A stretch of DNA of 14,966 nucleotides, taken from contig CANQIG010000023.1 in the NCBI GenBank assembly GCA_947623765.1, positions 1 through 14,966 of the forward strand. Reading direction: 5' to 3'. Source of the stretch: an uncultured Clostridia bacterium. Its GTDB lineage: Bacteria > Bacillota > Clostridia > Oscillospirales > Acutalibacteraceae. Under the pieces are notes generated by a model. That model was given only the letters and a program-made list of their open reading frames with translations. It was not told where the DNA came from and ran no database searches. Positions 6,589 through 14,409 of the stretch are shown piece after piece. Each line of letters starts with the position of its first letter. Within the stretch, counting starts at the first letter, position 1. A program made the position numbers and the translations under genes.

Positions 6589-6608
6589 GGACAAGAACGG
6601 GAAAGAGA

Positions 6609-6634
6609 AAAAGACCCCCGAAGGGGTCTTTTCA
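6609..6634 (-). terminator. Rho-independent terminator of the ECF sigma / anti-sigma operon
   Basis: AAAAGACCCC and GGGGTCTTTT form a perfect stem around a four-base loop, followed on the minus strand by more T. It lies just after the stop codon at 6640 of the membrane protein gene. The A/T symmetry could let it work in both directions. Confidence 0.92.
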
Positions 6635-6639
6635 CGCCG

Positions 6640-7674
6640 TTAAAATTCGTAGTGGAGAAATTGGTCGACGCGGTAACTCGTGCGCATCTGTCCCGCCGCA
6701 TCGAAGACGATGGAGATGCTGCCCGTCAGCGTCGCGCCGTCTTTCCGCTCCACGGTGAAGCGCACCGTGTCGTTGTACGCGGAGAAGTCGATCCCGTCCG
6801 CCGGCGCGTCTCGCAGCGCCTCAACCGTTTCCGCCGGGAGAGACCAGTAGATCTCCTCATAGGGGATCACGTCGAGCGTTTTCTGCGCAAAGTCCGGCGC
6901 TGGCGCGGTGCTCAAACGGTTTTCCACCGTGATCGACACCATCCCGGCGTTGGGGTCGCTTTTGTGCATGACGCGGATCTCCGTGATGTTCGGCGCCTCG
7001 TCGAGCGCGGGCATCTCCGTTTGGATCTGCCCGTCCAGCGTCACCTGCACGTGCTCGCGCGCCCGCGCGTCCGGCTCGGCGCAGAGGGCGTTCAAGATCG
7101 CCGCCGCCTCATCCTCCGTCGGCACTTCCGGGTCGTTGACGAAGGACTTGTACCAGTCGCCGTACGGGAACATCACGTCCATTTTGTTCCAAGGCGCGCC
7201 GCTCTCCGCTTTGCTCCGCTCTCGCTCGAGTTCTCGGTAGCACGTCAGCACGCCCGATTCGCTCTCCAGCGTGACGCGCTCGATATCCGGGTCGTCCGGC
7301 TCGCCGATGCTGAGGAACAGATTCGGGAAGCAGACGATCCGCCCCTCCCCGTCCGTCTCAAAGCCGAAATCCTGCATCAGCTTTTCCACGTCCTGCCCGG
7401 CGTCGGAGAGATCGACGTCCGCCGCGCTGACCCGGATGAACGGCGTCACCTCGGCCTCTTGCTCCGGCGCTCCGCTGAGATACGCCCCGATGCGGCCCGC
7501 CGCGAACGGCACCGCGAACAGGAGCAGCACCGCGCAGACCGGCGCGAGCACCGTCACCGGCTGGAGCTTCTTCGTTCGCGCTGCGCGCCGCTCCACACTG
7601 CGCACGAGCCGTCTTTCCAGATCCTCCGGGACCTGCATGGCCTGCATGGCCTTTGTGTACTCAGTCACTCTCAT
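6640..7674 (-). CDS. Single-pass membrane protein, probable anti-sigma factor for the adjacent ECF sigma
   Basis: 344 residues. A cytoplasmic N-terminal part of about 36 residues (VPEDLERRLVRSVERRAART, amphipathic and basic) is followed by one membrane helix (about 38-60, VTVLAPVCAVLLLFAVPFAA) and an extracytoplasmic domain of about 280 residues, acidic and without a motif I recognise. The VPEDLE-x-RL segment before a membrane helix is typical of anti-sigma-like proteins coded behind Clostridial ECF sigmas. The ATG at 7674 has GGAGGAG upstream and overlaps the sigma gene by 14 bases, pointing to coupled translation. It would hold the sigma factor inactive until an envelope signal arrives, an inference from gene order and topology. 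No zinc-binding HxxxCxxC motif is present, so it is not a ZAS-type anti-sigma. Confidence 0.72.
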   Translation of the reverse strand: MRVTEYTKAMQAMQVPEDLERRLVRSVERRAARTKKLQPVTVLAPVCAVLLLFAVPFAAGRIGAYLSGAPEQEAEVTPFIRVSAADVDLSDAGQDVEKLMQDFGFETDGEGRIVCFPNLFLSIGEPDDPDIERVTLESESGVLTCYRELERERSKAESGAPWNKMDVMFPYGDWYKSFVNDPEVPTEDEAAAILNALCAEPDARAREHVQVTLDGQIQTEMPALDEAPNITEIRVMHKSDPNAGMVSITVENRLSTAPAPDFAQKTLDVIPYEEIYWSLPAETVEALRDAPADGIDFSAYNDTVRFTVERKDGATLTGSISIVFDAAGQMRTSYRVDQFLHYEF

Positions 7675-8161
7675 AACTCTCCTCCAAATAGATCTCTTTC
7701 AGTTTGATCCTTCCTTTTTCCAGCCGTTTGCGGACCGCCGCGTCGGATATGCCCAGCATTCCGGCGATCTTCGCGGAACCGTACCCCTCCACATAGTAGA
7801 GATACATCGCGGTCTTGAGCTTTGGCGGCAGACGCAGCAGCGACTCCATCACCGCGCGGTCGCGCGCTTCGGGGAGCAGCGGCGCGGCGTCCTCCGCGAG
7901 CCGTTTCCGCCGCTTTTGGAACCGAAGAAGGCTTTTCGCTTCGTTTTCTGTCACACGGATGAGCCACGCCTTCACGTGCTCCGCATCATTGAACTGCGGC
8001 TTTTTCGTGTGGAATTTCAGGAACACGTTCTGCAGGATGTCCTCCGCGTCCGCAGCACATCCCGTGACGGAAAATGCGATCCGGAAAAGCATATCTGCGT
8101 ATTCGGCGACGGCTTCCTCCAAGCTCACGCTCCCGTCCAGCCCGGTCGAACACATTTCCAT
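7661..8161 (-). CDS. ECF-type RNA polymerase sigma factor
   Basis: 166-residue extracytoplasmic-function sigma factor. Region 2 spans about residues 17-80, with YADMLFRIAFSVTG, the core-binding DAEDILQNVFLKF and the -10-binding HVKAWLIRVTENEAKSLLR. Region 4 spans about 105-158, with LPPKLKTAMYLYYVEGYG and the helix-turn-helix SAKIAGMLGISDAAVRKRLEKGR. Regions 3 and 1 are absent, as expected. The ATG at 8161 has AAGGAGG eight bases upstream. It is followed by, and overlaps, the probable anti-sigma membrane protein. A specific autoregulatory promoter could not be seen in the 80 bases upstream. Confidence 0.95.
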   Translation of the reverse strand: MEMCSTGLDGSVSLEEAVAEYADMLFRIAFSVTGCAADAEDILQNVFLKFHTKKPQFNDAEHVKAWLIRVTENEAKSLLRFQKRRKRLAEDAAPLLPEARDRAVMESLLRLPPKLKTAMYLYYVEGYGSAKIAGMLGISDAAVRKRLEKGRIKLKEIYLEESYESD

Positions 8162-8222
8162 GGGTTTTTCCTCCTTTCACCCCAAACACGCTTTTCCGCC
8201 GCCAAATGTGACTTTCTTTCTC

Positions 8223-8254
8223 AAAAAAAGAACAGGCCGCCGTTAAGCGGTCTG
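8223..8254 (-). terminator. Rho-independent terminator of the aminotransferase gene
   Basis: On the minus strand CAGACCGC pairs with GCGGCCTG (one mismatch) and is followed by TTCTTTTTTT. The stop codon TAA of the aminotransferase lies in the hairpin loop, so the stem begins within the last codons. Confidence 0.8.
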
Positions 8255-9547
8255 TCCGTACACTTCTTTTCGTTCGTCCAGGAGCTTCTCGAGCGTCGCC
8301 AACCGGATCGAAACACACATGACCTGCATCGCGGTCTCCAGCTCGTCGATCGGCGGGAAGGTCGGCGCCAAGCGGATGTTGCTGTCCTCGGGGTCCTTTC
8401 CGTAAGGATACGTCGCGCCCGCGCCCGTCAGGACGACGCCCGCCTCCTTACAGAGGCGCACGACTTCTTTCGCGCAGCCGGGAAGCACGTTGACGCTGAT
8501 GAAGTACCCGCCGTTCGGCTTGTTCCAGGTCGCGACACCAAGGCCTCCGACGTTTCGTTCCAGCATATCCTCACAGAGCGTGAACTTCGGCTCCAGGATC
8601 GCCCGGTGGCCTTTCATCAGCGCGCGCACGCCGTTGATGTCGTGCAGGAACAGGACGTGCCTGAGCTGGTTCAGCTTATCCGGGCCAATGGACTGCGTCA
8701 GGAAATGCTTCTTGATGTCCTGAATGTTCCCGTCACTTGTCGCGAGCGCCGCGACGCCCGCTCCCGGGAACGAGATCTTCGAGGTCGACGCAAAGATCAT
8801 GAGCTGGTCGACCGTCCCGTTTTTCTCCGCAAGATCCCAGATCGGCAGCAGCCGGTCCGGGGTGTCGGTCAGATCGTGGACGCAGTACGCGTTATCCCAC
8901 ATGATCTTGAAATCCTTCGCCTTCGGGCGAAGCGCTGCAAAGCGGCGGACCACCTCGTCGGAATAGGTGATGCCCGAGGGATTGGAATACTTCGGCACAC
9001 ACCAGATGCCTTTGATCGCATCGTCTTCGGCAACCAGAGACTCCACCAGATCCATGTCCGGGCCGTCCGCGTTCATCGGGATATTGACCATCTCAAAGCC
9101 GAAATACTCGGTGATGGAGAAATGGCGGTCATACCCGGGGACGGGACAGAGGAACTTCACGGTGTCCAGCTTGCACCACGGCTTGCAGCCGTTGTAGCCG
9201 TGCGTATAGCCACGGGAGATGACGTCGAACATCATTTCCAAGCTGGAATTGTTGCCGAGGATGATCTGCTCCTCCGGCACGTCGATCATCGCGGCGAAAA
9301 TGCGCTTCATCTCCGGGAGACCGTCCCAAAGGCCGTAGTTCCGGCAGTCGTCTCCGTTAGAATTCGCGAATTCGCTGCGCGCCTTCAGCGCTTCCAGAAC
9401 GCCGAGCGCCAGCTCCAGCTGCGCGGCGCTGGGCTTGCCGCGCGCCATATTCAGGGACAGCTTTTGGTCCTGCAAAGCCGTATACTCTCTTTTTGCTGCG
9501 GATAACTCCCTTCTTAAAGAGGCGGTGCTCATCTCCGCGTAGGTCAT
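8243..9547 (-). CDS. PLP-dependent aminotransferase, class Ic aspartate aminotransferase type
   Basis: 434 residues, the length of the MocR-like / class Ic aspartate aminotransferase family (as in the Corynebacterium enzyme), longer than AspC of E. coli. It would move the amino group between aspartate and 2-oxoglutarate in the cytoplasm. Visible features: N-terminal LSLNMARGKPS (30-40), NYGLWDGLPEMKRIFA (70-85), GNNSSLEMM (98-106) for phosphate binding, KYSNPSGITYS (186-196), IMWDNAY (215-221, Asp218 for the PLP ring) and the Schiff-base lysine in ASTSKISFPGAG (253-264, Lys257). SNIRLAPTFPP near the C-terminus holds the substrate-carboxylate arginine. The ATG at 9547 has AGGAGATG seven bases upstream. 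It is a single-gene unit with its own terminator. Exact substrate is inferred from family. Confidence 0.9.
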   Translation of the reverse strand: MTYAEMSTASLRRELSAAKREYTALQDQKLSLNMARGKPSAAQLELALGVLEALKARSEFANSNGDDCRNYGLWDGLPEMKRIFAAMIDVPEEQIILGNNSSLEMMFDVISRGYTHGYNGCKPWCKLDTVKFLCPVPGYDRHFSITEYFGFEMVNIPMNADGPDMDLVESLVAEDDAIKGIWCVPKYSNPSGITYSDEVVRRFAALRPKAKDFKIMWDNAYCVHDLTDTPDRLLPIWDLAEKNGTVDQLMIFASTSKISFPGAGVAALATSDGNIQDIKKHFLTQSIGPDKLNQLRHVLFLHDINGVRALMKGHRAILEPKFTLCEDMLERNVGGLGVATWNKPNGGYFISVNVLPGCAKEVVRLCKEAGVVLTGAGATYPYGKDPEDSNIRLAPTFPPIDELETAMQVMCVSIRLATLEKLLDERKEVYGQTA

Positions 9548-9627
9548 TCGGAAACATCTCCTGTTAAGATGAAATTATGAAGCGATTGCCGGCGCATGAT
9601 GCAAAACTCCGGCGTAAAGCCCTTACT

Positions 9628-9656
9628 ATTGTACCCCAAAGACAAAAAAGATGCAA
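9628..9656 (-). promoter_or_regulatory. Candidate promoter of the aminotransferase gene
   Basis: TACAAT at 9633-9628 on the minus strand, with TTGCAT 17 bases upstream at 9656-9651. The -35 lies inside the stem of the asnS terminator. The -10 is one base off consensus and the -35 matches three of six, so this is a moderate call. Confidence 0.5.
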
Positions 9657-9683
9657 GATTTATTTCAAAATCCTGCATCTTTT
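9644..9683 (-). terminator. Terminator downstream of asnS
   Basis: A 15-pair stem with one mismatch: AAAAGATGCA pairs with TGCATCTTTT and GATTT with AAATC, around a short AT loop. On the minus strand it is followed by TTTTTT. It lies about 70 bases after the asnS stop and is the only strong terminator between asnS and the aminotransferase. Confidence 0.88.
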
Positions 9684-9751
9684 CCCTCTTTTGTACGATT
9701 CCAAAGCCCCTGCGCTTCTTTTTTCCGTTAAATCTGCCGATACCGCAGCGG

Positions 9752-11146
9752 TCAAAATTCCGCCACGCCGGTCGTTCTCGGGAACGGCAGCACGTCGCGG
9801 ATATTCTCCACGCCTGTGAGGTACATCACCATGCGCTCAAAGCCGAGGCCGAAGCCCGCGTGCTTGTTGCCGCCAAAGCGTCTCAGATCGAGGTACCACC
9901 AGTAATCCTCCTCTTTGAGCCCAAGCTCATGGATGCGGTCGAGCAGGACGTCCAGCCGTTCCTCTCTCTGGCTCGCGCCGCAGAGCTCTCCGATGCCCGG
10001 AACAAGGAGATCCGTCGCGGCGACGGTCTTTCCGTCGTCGTTCAGGCGCATATAGAAGGCCTTGATCTCCTTCGGGTAATCCGTGACGAAGACTGGCTTC
10101 CCGAAATGCTTTTCCGTGAGGTAGCGCTCGTGCTCCGTCTGGATGTCCGCGCCCCAGGTGACTTTATATTCAAAGTGGTCGTTCTGCGCTTCGAGGATCT
10201 TCACCGCGTCCGTGTAGGAGACGCGCACGAAATCGGAATGCAGCACGTGTTCCAGCTTCTCAATGAGGCCCTTCTCGACGAACTGGTTGCAAAACGCGAT
10301 GTCCTGCGGGCAGTTTTCCAGCACATACCGGATGATGTACTTCACCATGCCCTCCATGACGTCCATATCGTCGTTGAGGTCGGCAAACGCCATCTCGGGC
10401 TCGATCATCCAGAACTCCGCAGCATGGCGCGTCGTATAGGACCTTTCCGCGCGGAACGTCGGCCCGAAGGTATAGACCTTGCCGAAGCCCATCGCCATGC
10501 ACTCGGCTTCCAGCTGGCCGGAAACCGTCAGGTTCGTGGATTTTCCGAAGAAGTCCTTCGTGTAGTCCGTCTTTCCGTCCTCAGTCTTCGGCGTATCGTC
10601 GAGATCGAGCGTCGTGACTTGGAACATCTCGCCCGCGCCCTCGCAGTCGCTGCCGGTGATGATCGGCGTATGGACATAAGTGAAGCCGTTCTCGTTGAAA
10701 TATTTATGGATCGCAAACGCCGCCGCCGAACGGATGCGGTACGTAGCGCTGAACAGGTTCGTCCGCGGCCTCAGGTGCGCGATGGTCCGCAGATACTCGA
10801 CGGTGTGCCGCTTCTTCTGGAGCGGGTAGTCCGGCGTGGAAGCGCCCTCCACCGTGATCTCCGCAGCCTGGATCTCAAACGGCTGCTTCGCCTCCGGCGT
10901 GAGCAGCAGCGTCCCGGTGACGATCAGCGCCGCCCCGACGTTCTGCGCGGCGATCTCCTTGTAGTTTGCGAGGTTCTCCGCCGTAAAAACGACCTGCACG
11001 CCCTTGAAGCAGCTTCCGTCGTTGAGGTCGATAAACCCGAGCGCCTTGGAATCGCGGATGGTCCGCGCCCAGCCGCAGACCGTGACAGTCTGATCGGCAA
11101 AGCGCTCCGGCGACTTGTAAATGGCAGCGATCTCCGTACGTTTCAT
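9752..11146 (-). CDS. asnS: Asparaginyl-tRNA synthetase
   Basis: 464-residue class II enzyme that charges tRNA-Asn with asparagine. The N-terminal OB-fold anticodon-binding domain spans about 1-105 (VTVCGWARTIRDSKALGFIDLNDGS). The catalytic core has motif 1 around 135-160 (YRIRSAAAFAIHKYFNENGF), motif 2 FGPTFRAERSYTTRHAAEFW (227-246) continuing MIEPEMAF, and motif 3 GFGLGFERM (431-439) followed by the AsnRS-type ending ENIRDVLPFPRT. The insert at about 183-202 before STNLTVSGQLEAE is typical of the long AsnRS form common in Clostridia and Bacteroidetes. GNKHAGFG and FPRT separate it from AspRS. The ATG at 11146 has GAAAGGG upstream. No T-box is present between promoter and start. Confidence 0.97.
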   Translation of the reverse strand: MKRTEIAAIYKSPERFADQTVTVCGWARTIRDSKALGFIDLNDGSCFKGVQVVFTAENLANYKEIAAQNVGAALIVTGTLLLTPEAKQPFEIQAAEITVEGASTPDYPLQKKRHTVEYLRTIAHLRPRTNLFSATYRIRSAAAFAIHKYFNENGFTYVHTPIITGSDCEGAGEMFQVTTLDLDDTPKTEDGKTDYTKDFFGKSTNLTVSGQLEAECMAMGFGKVYTFGPTFRAERSYTTRHAAEFWMIEPEMAFADLNDDMDVMEGMVKYIIRYVLENCPQDIAFCNQFVEKGLIEKLEHVLHSDFVRVSYTDAVKILEAQNDHFEYKVTWGADIQTEHERYLTEKHFGKPVFVTDYPKEIKAFYMRLNDDGKTVAATDLLVPGIGELCGASQREERLDVLLDRIHELGLKEEDYWWYLDLRRFGGNKHAGFGLGFERMVMYLTGVENIRDVLPFPRTTGVAEF

Positions 11147-11194
11147 ACCCTTTCAATCCCTTCCTGAACTTGATGCAAAACACGTTCTTGCTAT

Positions 11195-11224
11195 ATCATA
11201 CCACAAAGCGCGGGCAAGTATCAA
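11195..11224 (-). promoter_or_regulatory. Promoter of asnS
   Basis: On the minus strand TATGAT at 11200-11195 is preceded by TGG (extended -10), with TTGATA (five of six) at 11224-11219 and 18 bases between. The transcript would start about 40 bases before the asnS ATG, leaving no room for a T-box leader. Confidence 0.8.
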
Positions 11225-11592
11225 GTCCCAACGCCTCTTTTTTCGCAAAACAAGTCGATCCCGCGCCGGTGACTGCCAGTGCCGAGCGGATCGGCTCCGC
11301 CCGAGGTCGACCGTCAGCGTCAACGAATTTCCTTCCCGAAATGGGCTTCGCAAAATGACGTCCCAAATTCATTCTATACGTTTCCCGCGCCGCGTGCGCC
11401 TTGGCCCATCGTCTCTGGCCTGCCAGATCACGTTGGCAATCGCAATATGACCGAAAGGGCGTTAGTAATAGATTTGAAATGGCACACCTCGGAAAAACGT
11501 TTTTCCGCATGGATCAAAGCACTCTTGTTTCCGCGATAGGAAGCGTCGGCGTTACTAACACGTTACAAACAGACAGAAAAAACGACGAGAAA
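11225..11592. other. Intergenic stretch without a recognised gene
   Basis: No reading frame here has a ribosome site plus protein-like composition. It holds a perfect 18-base palindrome centred at 11498/11499, an inverted pair GTTAGTAA (11461-11468) and TTACTAAC (11552-11559) around it, and a hairpin of CGGGCGGA with TCCGCTCG near 11283-11303. I recognise no RNA family. Confidence 0.5.
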
Positions 11593-11631
11593 GGAAAAGT
11601 CCCGAAAACTCTGCGTTTTCGGGACTTTTCC
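11593..11631 (-). terminator. Terminator of the tRNA-Ala transcript
   Basis: A perfect 17-pair inverted repeat, GGAAAAGTCCCGAAAAC against GTTTTCGGGACTTTTCC, with a five-base loop. It starts two bases after the tRNA 3' end and is followed on the minus strand by TTTCTC. The symmetry would allow function on both strands. Confidence 0.9.
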
Positions 11632-11632
11632 T

Positions 11633-11708
<76 letters not shown>

Positions 11709-11721
11709 AACTTTTCTTCCG

Positions 11722-11772
11722 GCATTTCCCTGCCGAACAAGTGGTATTATAGCACACCGGCAGGGAAAATGC
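11722..11772. repeat. Inverted repeat enclosing the tRNA-Ala -10 region
   Basis: GCATTTCCCTGCCG at 11722-11735 is the reverse complement of CGGCAGGGAAAATGC at 11758-11772, with one extra base. The -10 box lies in the 22-base centre and the -35 overlaps one arm. It could be an operator, a cruciform, or a fold in an overlapping transcript. Confidence 0.75.
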
Positions 11773-11774
11773 AA
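11746..11774 (-). promoter_or_regulatory. Promoter of tRNA-Ala
   Basis: A perfect TATAAT at 11751-11746 on the minus strand, with TTGCAT at 11774-11769 and 17 bases between. The predicted start is about 30 bases before the mature tRNA 5' end. Confidence 0.85.
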
Positions 11775-11829
11775 GTGTTTTTTCAAAAAAGTTTTCAAGC
11801 GCGCGAAAAGACGATCATCAAAGGACCGC

Positions 11830-13611
11830 TTATTCAGCCGAAGCAGGTTTCGCCTCGTTCGGGTCCACGTAGACGGTCCTGTACTGCACATAGATCACCA
11901 TGCCGGGCTTTGCGCCCTGCGGTTTGGAGACGTGGCGGACCTCCGTATAATCCACCGGGACCTGCGCGGAATCTCGCGCCCGGCTGTGTTTCGCGGCAAG
12001 GACGGCCGCCTCCCGCATCGCGGTCTCCGTCGGCTTTTTGCCGTCCGAAACGAGCACCGTGTGGGAACCGGGTATGTTTTTGGTGTGGAACCAGATGTCG
12101 TTGTTGTTCGCGTCCTTCAGCGTCAGGCGGTCGTTCTGCCGGTTGTTCCGTCCGACCAGCACGGTAAACCCGTCGGAGGTCTCGAAGCGCATCGGCGCGG
12201 AGACCGCCGGGGACTTCCCGCCGCGCGGATTCTTCTTCCCGTTCTTTTCGGTCCGCTGCGCGCGCGTATAGCCCTGCTCCGCAAGCTCGGCGCGGATCTC
12301 GTTCAGATCGCGCTCCGTTTCCGCCATGGCGAGACTTTCGAGGACCGAATCCAGATATTCGAGGTCCCGTTCCGCGATGGCGATCTGCTCCGTGAGCTTT
12401 TCCTCGGCGGTTTTCGCCTTGCGATAGTTCTTGTAGTACCGCTGGGCGTTTTGCTGCGGGGAAAGCGCGGGATCCAGCGCGATCTCGACCGATCCGCCGT
12501 TCTCATCGTAGAAATTCGGCAAAGTCACGCGCTTCGCTCCCTTTTCGACGGCGAAAAGGTTCGCGCTGAGAACGTCGCCCTTGATCCGATATTCATCGCG
12601 CCGCGCGCAGTCCGCAAGCTCCTGCCGTTGGTTCTGCATTTTCCGGCGCAGCCGCTCCGTGTGGTTCGTGAGGAGCCGCAGCAGATCCTGACTCTTGACA
12701 CGCATCCGCTCCATCCGGTCGCGTTCCCCGTAGAAATCGTCGAGTAGCTGCGAAAATGACTCCTTTTTCGAGACGATCATGGAGGTCCCGTACTGGTGGA
12801 TGTCGATATAGGAGAAATCCTTCGGCCTTCTTCCCGCGTCCAAAACCGCGTACGGGGTGCCGGTCAGCTCCCGCACGGTGTCGGAGAGCCGCCGCAGAAA
12901 GTAGATGGCGCGTTCCCGCTGCGCCGCATCCATCGAGCGGATGAACACGTCTCCCCCGCGCCCGATGCTGTGCTGGAGTTCGCGCGCCACGATCGGCGAT
13001 ACGCCCTGCATCGTCAGGTTCAGCGCGCGGGAGAGCTCCATATCCTTCGGGAGCGCGTCGATCTTCTCCAGAACCGCTTCGGGCCCGTCCGTCAGCATCG
13101 AGACCTTGTCCTGCGGCGGCGGGAGCCGATAGAGCAGCCCGGGCAGAACGACGCGTTCCGAGGACATTTCCGCGTCCACCCGGCGAAGCGCGTCGACGAT
13201 CTTCCCGTTCTCATCGACCAAAATGATGTTGCTATATCTGCCCATAACCTCCACGGCGAGGACGAGTTCGACCCGATCCCCGAGCTCATTCGTCGTGGAA
13301 AAGGTAAAGAGGAGCACGCGTTCAAGGTCCGGCTGCTCGATCGAGAGCAGCTTCGCGCCGGAAAGCCGCTTGCGCAGCAGCATACAGAGCATGGGCGGCT
13401 GCGCCGGATTTTCCACAGGATACGCCGTCAGATTGACGCGGGCGCTGTTTGCCCGCGCAGAGAGAAGCAGCCGGTACTGTGCGTCAAACCCCCGGAGGAC
13501 GAAGATCATCTCGTCCCGGTTGGGCTGAAAGATCTTATCCACCCGCGCCCCGACGAGTTTTTCGGAGAGTTCTTCCCGAAGATGGTGCAGAAAAGCGCCG
13601 TCCAGTGCCAT
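11830..13611 (-). CDS. rqcH: RqcH / Rqc2-type ribosome quality control protein (NFACT family, FbpA-like)
   Basis: 593 residues. RqcH binds stalled 50S subunits carrying peptidyl-tRNA and recruits tRNA-Ala to add C-terminal alanine tails that mark the chain for ClpXP. NFACT-N spans about 1-225 (MALDGAFLHHLREELSEKLVGARVDKIFQP), helix-hairpin and coiled-coil parts about 285-445 (ERMRVKSQDLLRLLTNHTER and beyond), and NFACT-R about 475-585 with the hallmark IWFHTKNIPGSHTVL (506-520). A Lys/Arg-rich linker (NGKKNPRGGK) joins them. The position equivalent to the Bacillus Asp97-Arg98 pair reads LER with Glu97-Arg98. The ATG at 13611 has AAAGGA seven bases upstream; 60 residues of in-frame extension overlap trmK and look unlike the family. 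It lies 13 bases behind trmK, so one operon. Confidence 0.95.
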   Translation of the reverse strand: MALDGAFLHHLREELSEKLVGARVDKIFQPNRDEMIFVLRGFDAQYRLLLSARANSARVNLTAYPVENPAQPPMLCMLLRKRLSGAKLLSIEQPDLERVLLFTFSTTNELGDRVELVLAVEVMGRYSNIILVDENGKIVDALRRVDAEMSSERVVLPGLLYRLPPPQDKVSMLTDGPEAVLEKIDALPKDMELSRALNLTMQGVSPIVARELQHSIGRGGDVFIRSMDAAQRERAIYFLRRLSDTVRELTGTPYAVLDAGRRPKDFSYIDIHQYGTSMIVSKKESFSQLLDDFYGERDRMERMRVKSQDLLRLLTNHTERLRRKMQNQRQELADCARRDEYRIKGDVLSANLFAVEKGAKRVTLPNFYDENGGSVEIALDPALSPQQNAQRYYKNYRKAKTAEEKLTEQIAIAERDLEYLDSVLESLAMAETERDLNEIRAELAEQGYTRAQRTEKNGKKNPRGGKSPAVSAPMRFETSDGFTVLVGRNNRQNDRLTLKDANNNDIWFHTKNIPGSHTVLVSDGKKPTETAMREAAVLAAKHSRARDSAQVPVDYTEVRHVSKPQGAKPGMVIYVQYRTVYVDPNEAKPASAE

Positions 13612-13624
13612 ACCGATTTCCTTT

Positions 13625-14332
13625 CTATTCCAACGGGCCGCTCCGCGCGGACCCCAGTCCGTATGTTTCCCGTATCTCCCGGAGAAGCGTCTCGAGCGCC
13701 CCGGTCGGTTGGCTTTCCAGCCGAAGACCGCGCAGACGGTTCTCCAAGTCCCTGCAAACGCGCTGAGCATATCTCCCGCTCGCAGGATCATCAGGGGAAA
13801 GCCTCCCCATGTAAGCGAAAAGCGGCGTGATCTCCCGCGGCGTGCCGGTATACCCGGCAGTAAAAACCGTGTAGACCTTTTCGCCCTCCGTCACAGCGCG
13901 CTCCTCCAAAACGGCAAATCCCGTCTCGGCGAGCCCCGTGCGGAGGACCGGCGCCATCGTCATCGGCTGAAGGATCAGCCGTTTTTCCGGCGCGCACAGC
14001 CATGGCGCTTCGCCGATCAGCCGAAGGATCAGCTCCCCGCCCATGCCCGCGAGGACGACGTCGTCCGCATCCTCCGGCCCGATGCCGGAAAGGCCGTCGG
14101 CGAGCACGAAACGCATCTCCTTCGCGACGCCGAATCGGGCGGCGTTTCTCCGCGCGCTCTCCAATGGGCCTTCCCGGACATCCGAAGCGATCGCCGAAGA
14201 GACCTTTCCCGCGCGGAGCAGCGCGATGGGAAGATAGCCGTGGTCCGTCCCGATATCCGCGAGCCTCGCGCCTTGGCGCACGAAAGACGCGCAGAGCGCG
14301 AGCCGAGGCGAAAGGCGCGGCGTGTATTCCAT
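13625..14332 (-). CDS. trmK: tRNA (adenine(22)-N1)-methyltransferase
   Basis: 235-residue SAM-dependent methyltransferase of the TrmK (YqfN) family, which methylates N1 of A22 in certain bacterial tRNAs. Visible: the N-terminal PRLSPRLALCASFV typical of TrmK, the SAM-binding motif ADIGTDHGYLPIAL (25-38), SDVREGPLESARRN (50-63) and the family GMGG motif VVLAGMGGELI (92-102), then LILQPM (about 119-124). The C-terminal half is the helical tail seen in this family. The ATG at 14332 is preceded by AAGGGGGA seven bases upstream and by a clear promoter. It is the first gene of a two-gene unit with rqcH, both translation-related. The tRNA-Ala downstream has G at position 22, so it is not expected to be a substrate. 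Confidence 0.94.
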   Translation of the reverse strand: MEYTPRLSPRLALCASFVRQGARLADIGTDHGYLPIALLRAGKVSSAIASDVREGPLESARRNAARFGVAKEMRFVLADGLSGIGPEDADDVVLAGMGGELILRLIGEAPWLCAPEKRLILQPMTMAPVLRTGLAETGFAVLEERAVTEGEKVYTVFTAGYTGTPREITPLFAYMGRLSPDDPASGRYAQRVCRDLENRLRGLRLESQPTGALETLLREIRETYGLGSARSGPLE

Positions 14333-14369
14333 GAAAACGTCCCCCTTCCCGTTCGCTCTACCGGCTTAT

Positions 14370-14398
14370 AGTATAGCGCCTCCCCGCGTTTTTTGCAA
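14370..14398 (-). promoter_or_regulatory. Promoter of the trmK-rqcH operon
   Basis: TATACT at 14375-14370 on the minus strand, with TTGCAA at 14398-14393 and a 17-base spacer. It lies between the zinc-ribbon gene's terminator and the trmK start. Confidence 0.78.
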
Positions 14399-14409
14399 GG
14401 GATAGACGC

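Noticed and set aside
7271..9505. Plus-strand 744-residue open frame
   Set aside because: It runs antisense through four well-supported minus-strand features, has low-quality composition and no ribosome site.
11147..11224. T-box leader for asnS
   Set aside because: The promoter starts transcription about 40 bases before the gene and no GGTGGTACCGCG-like motif is present.
11196..11510. 104-residue minus-strand open frame upstream of asnS
   Set aside because: No ribosome-binding site, composition not protein-like, and it ends at the asnS promoter.
13612..13791. N-terminal 60-residue extension of rqcH
   Set aside because: It overlaps trmK in another frame, and the NFACT family begins at the ATG at 13611, which has a good ribosome site.
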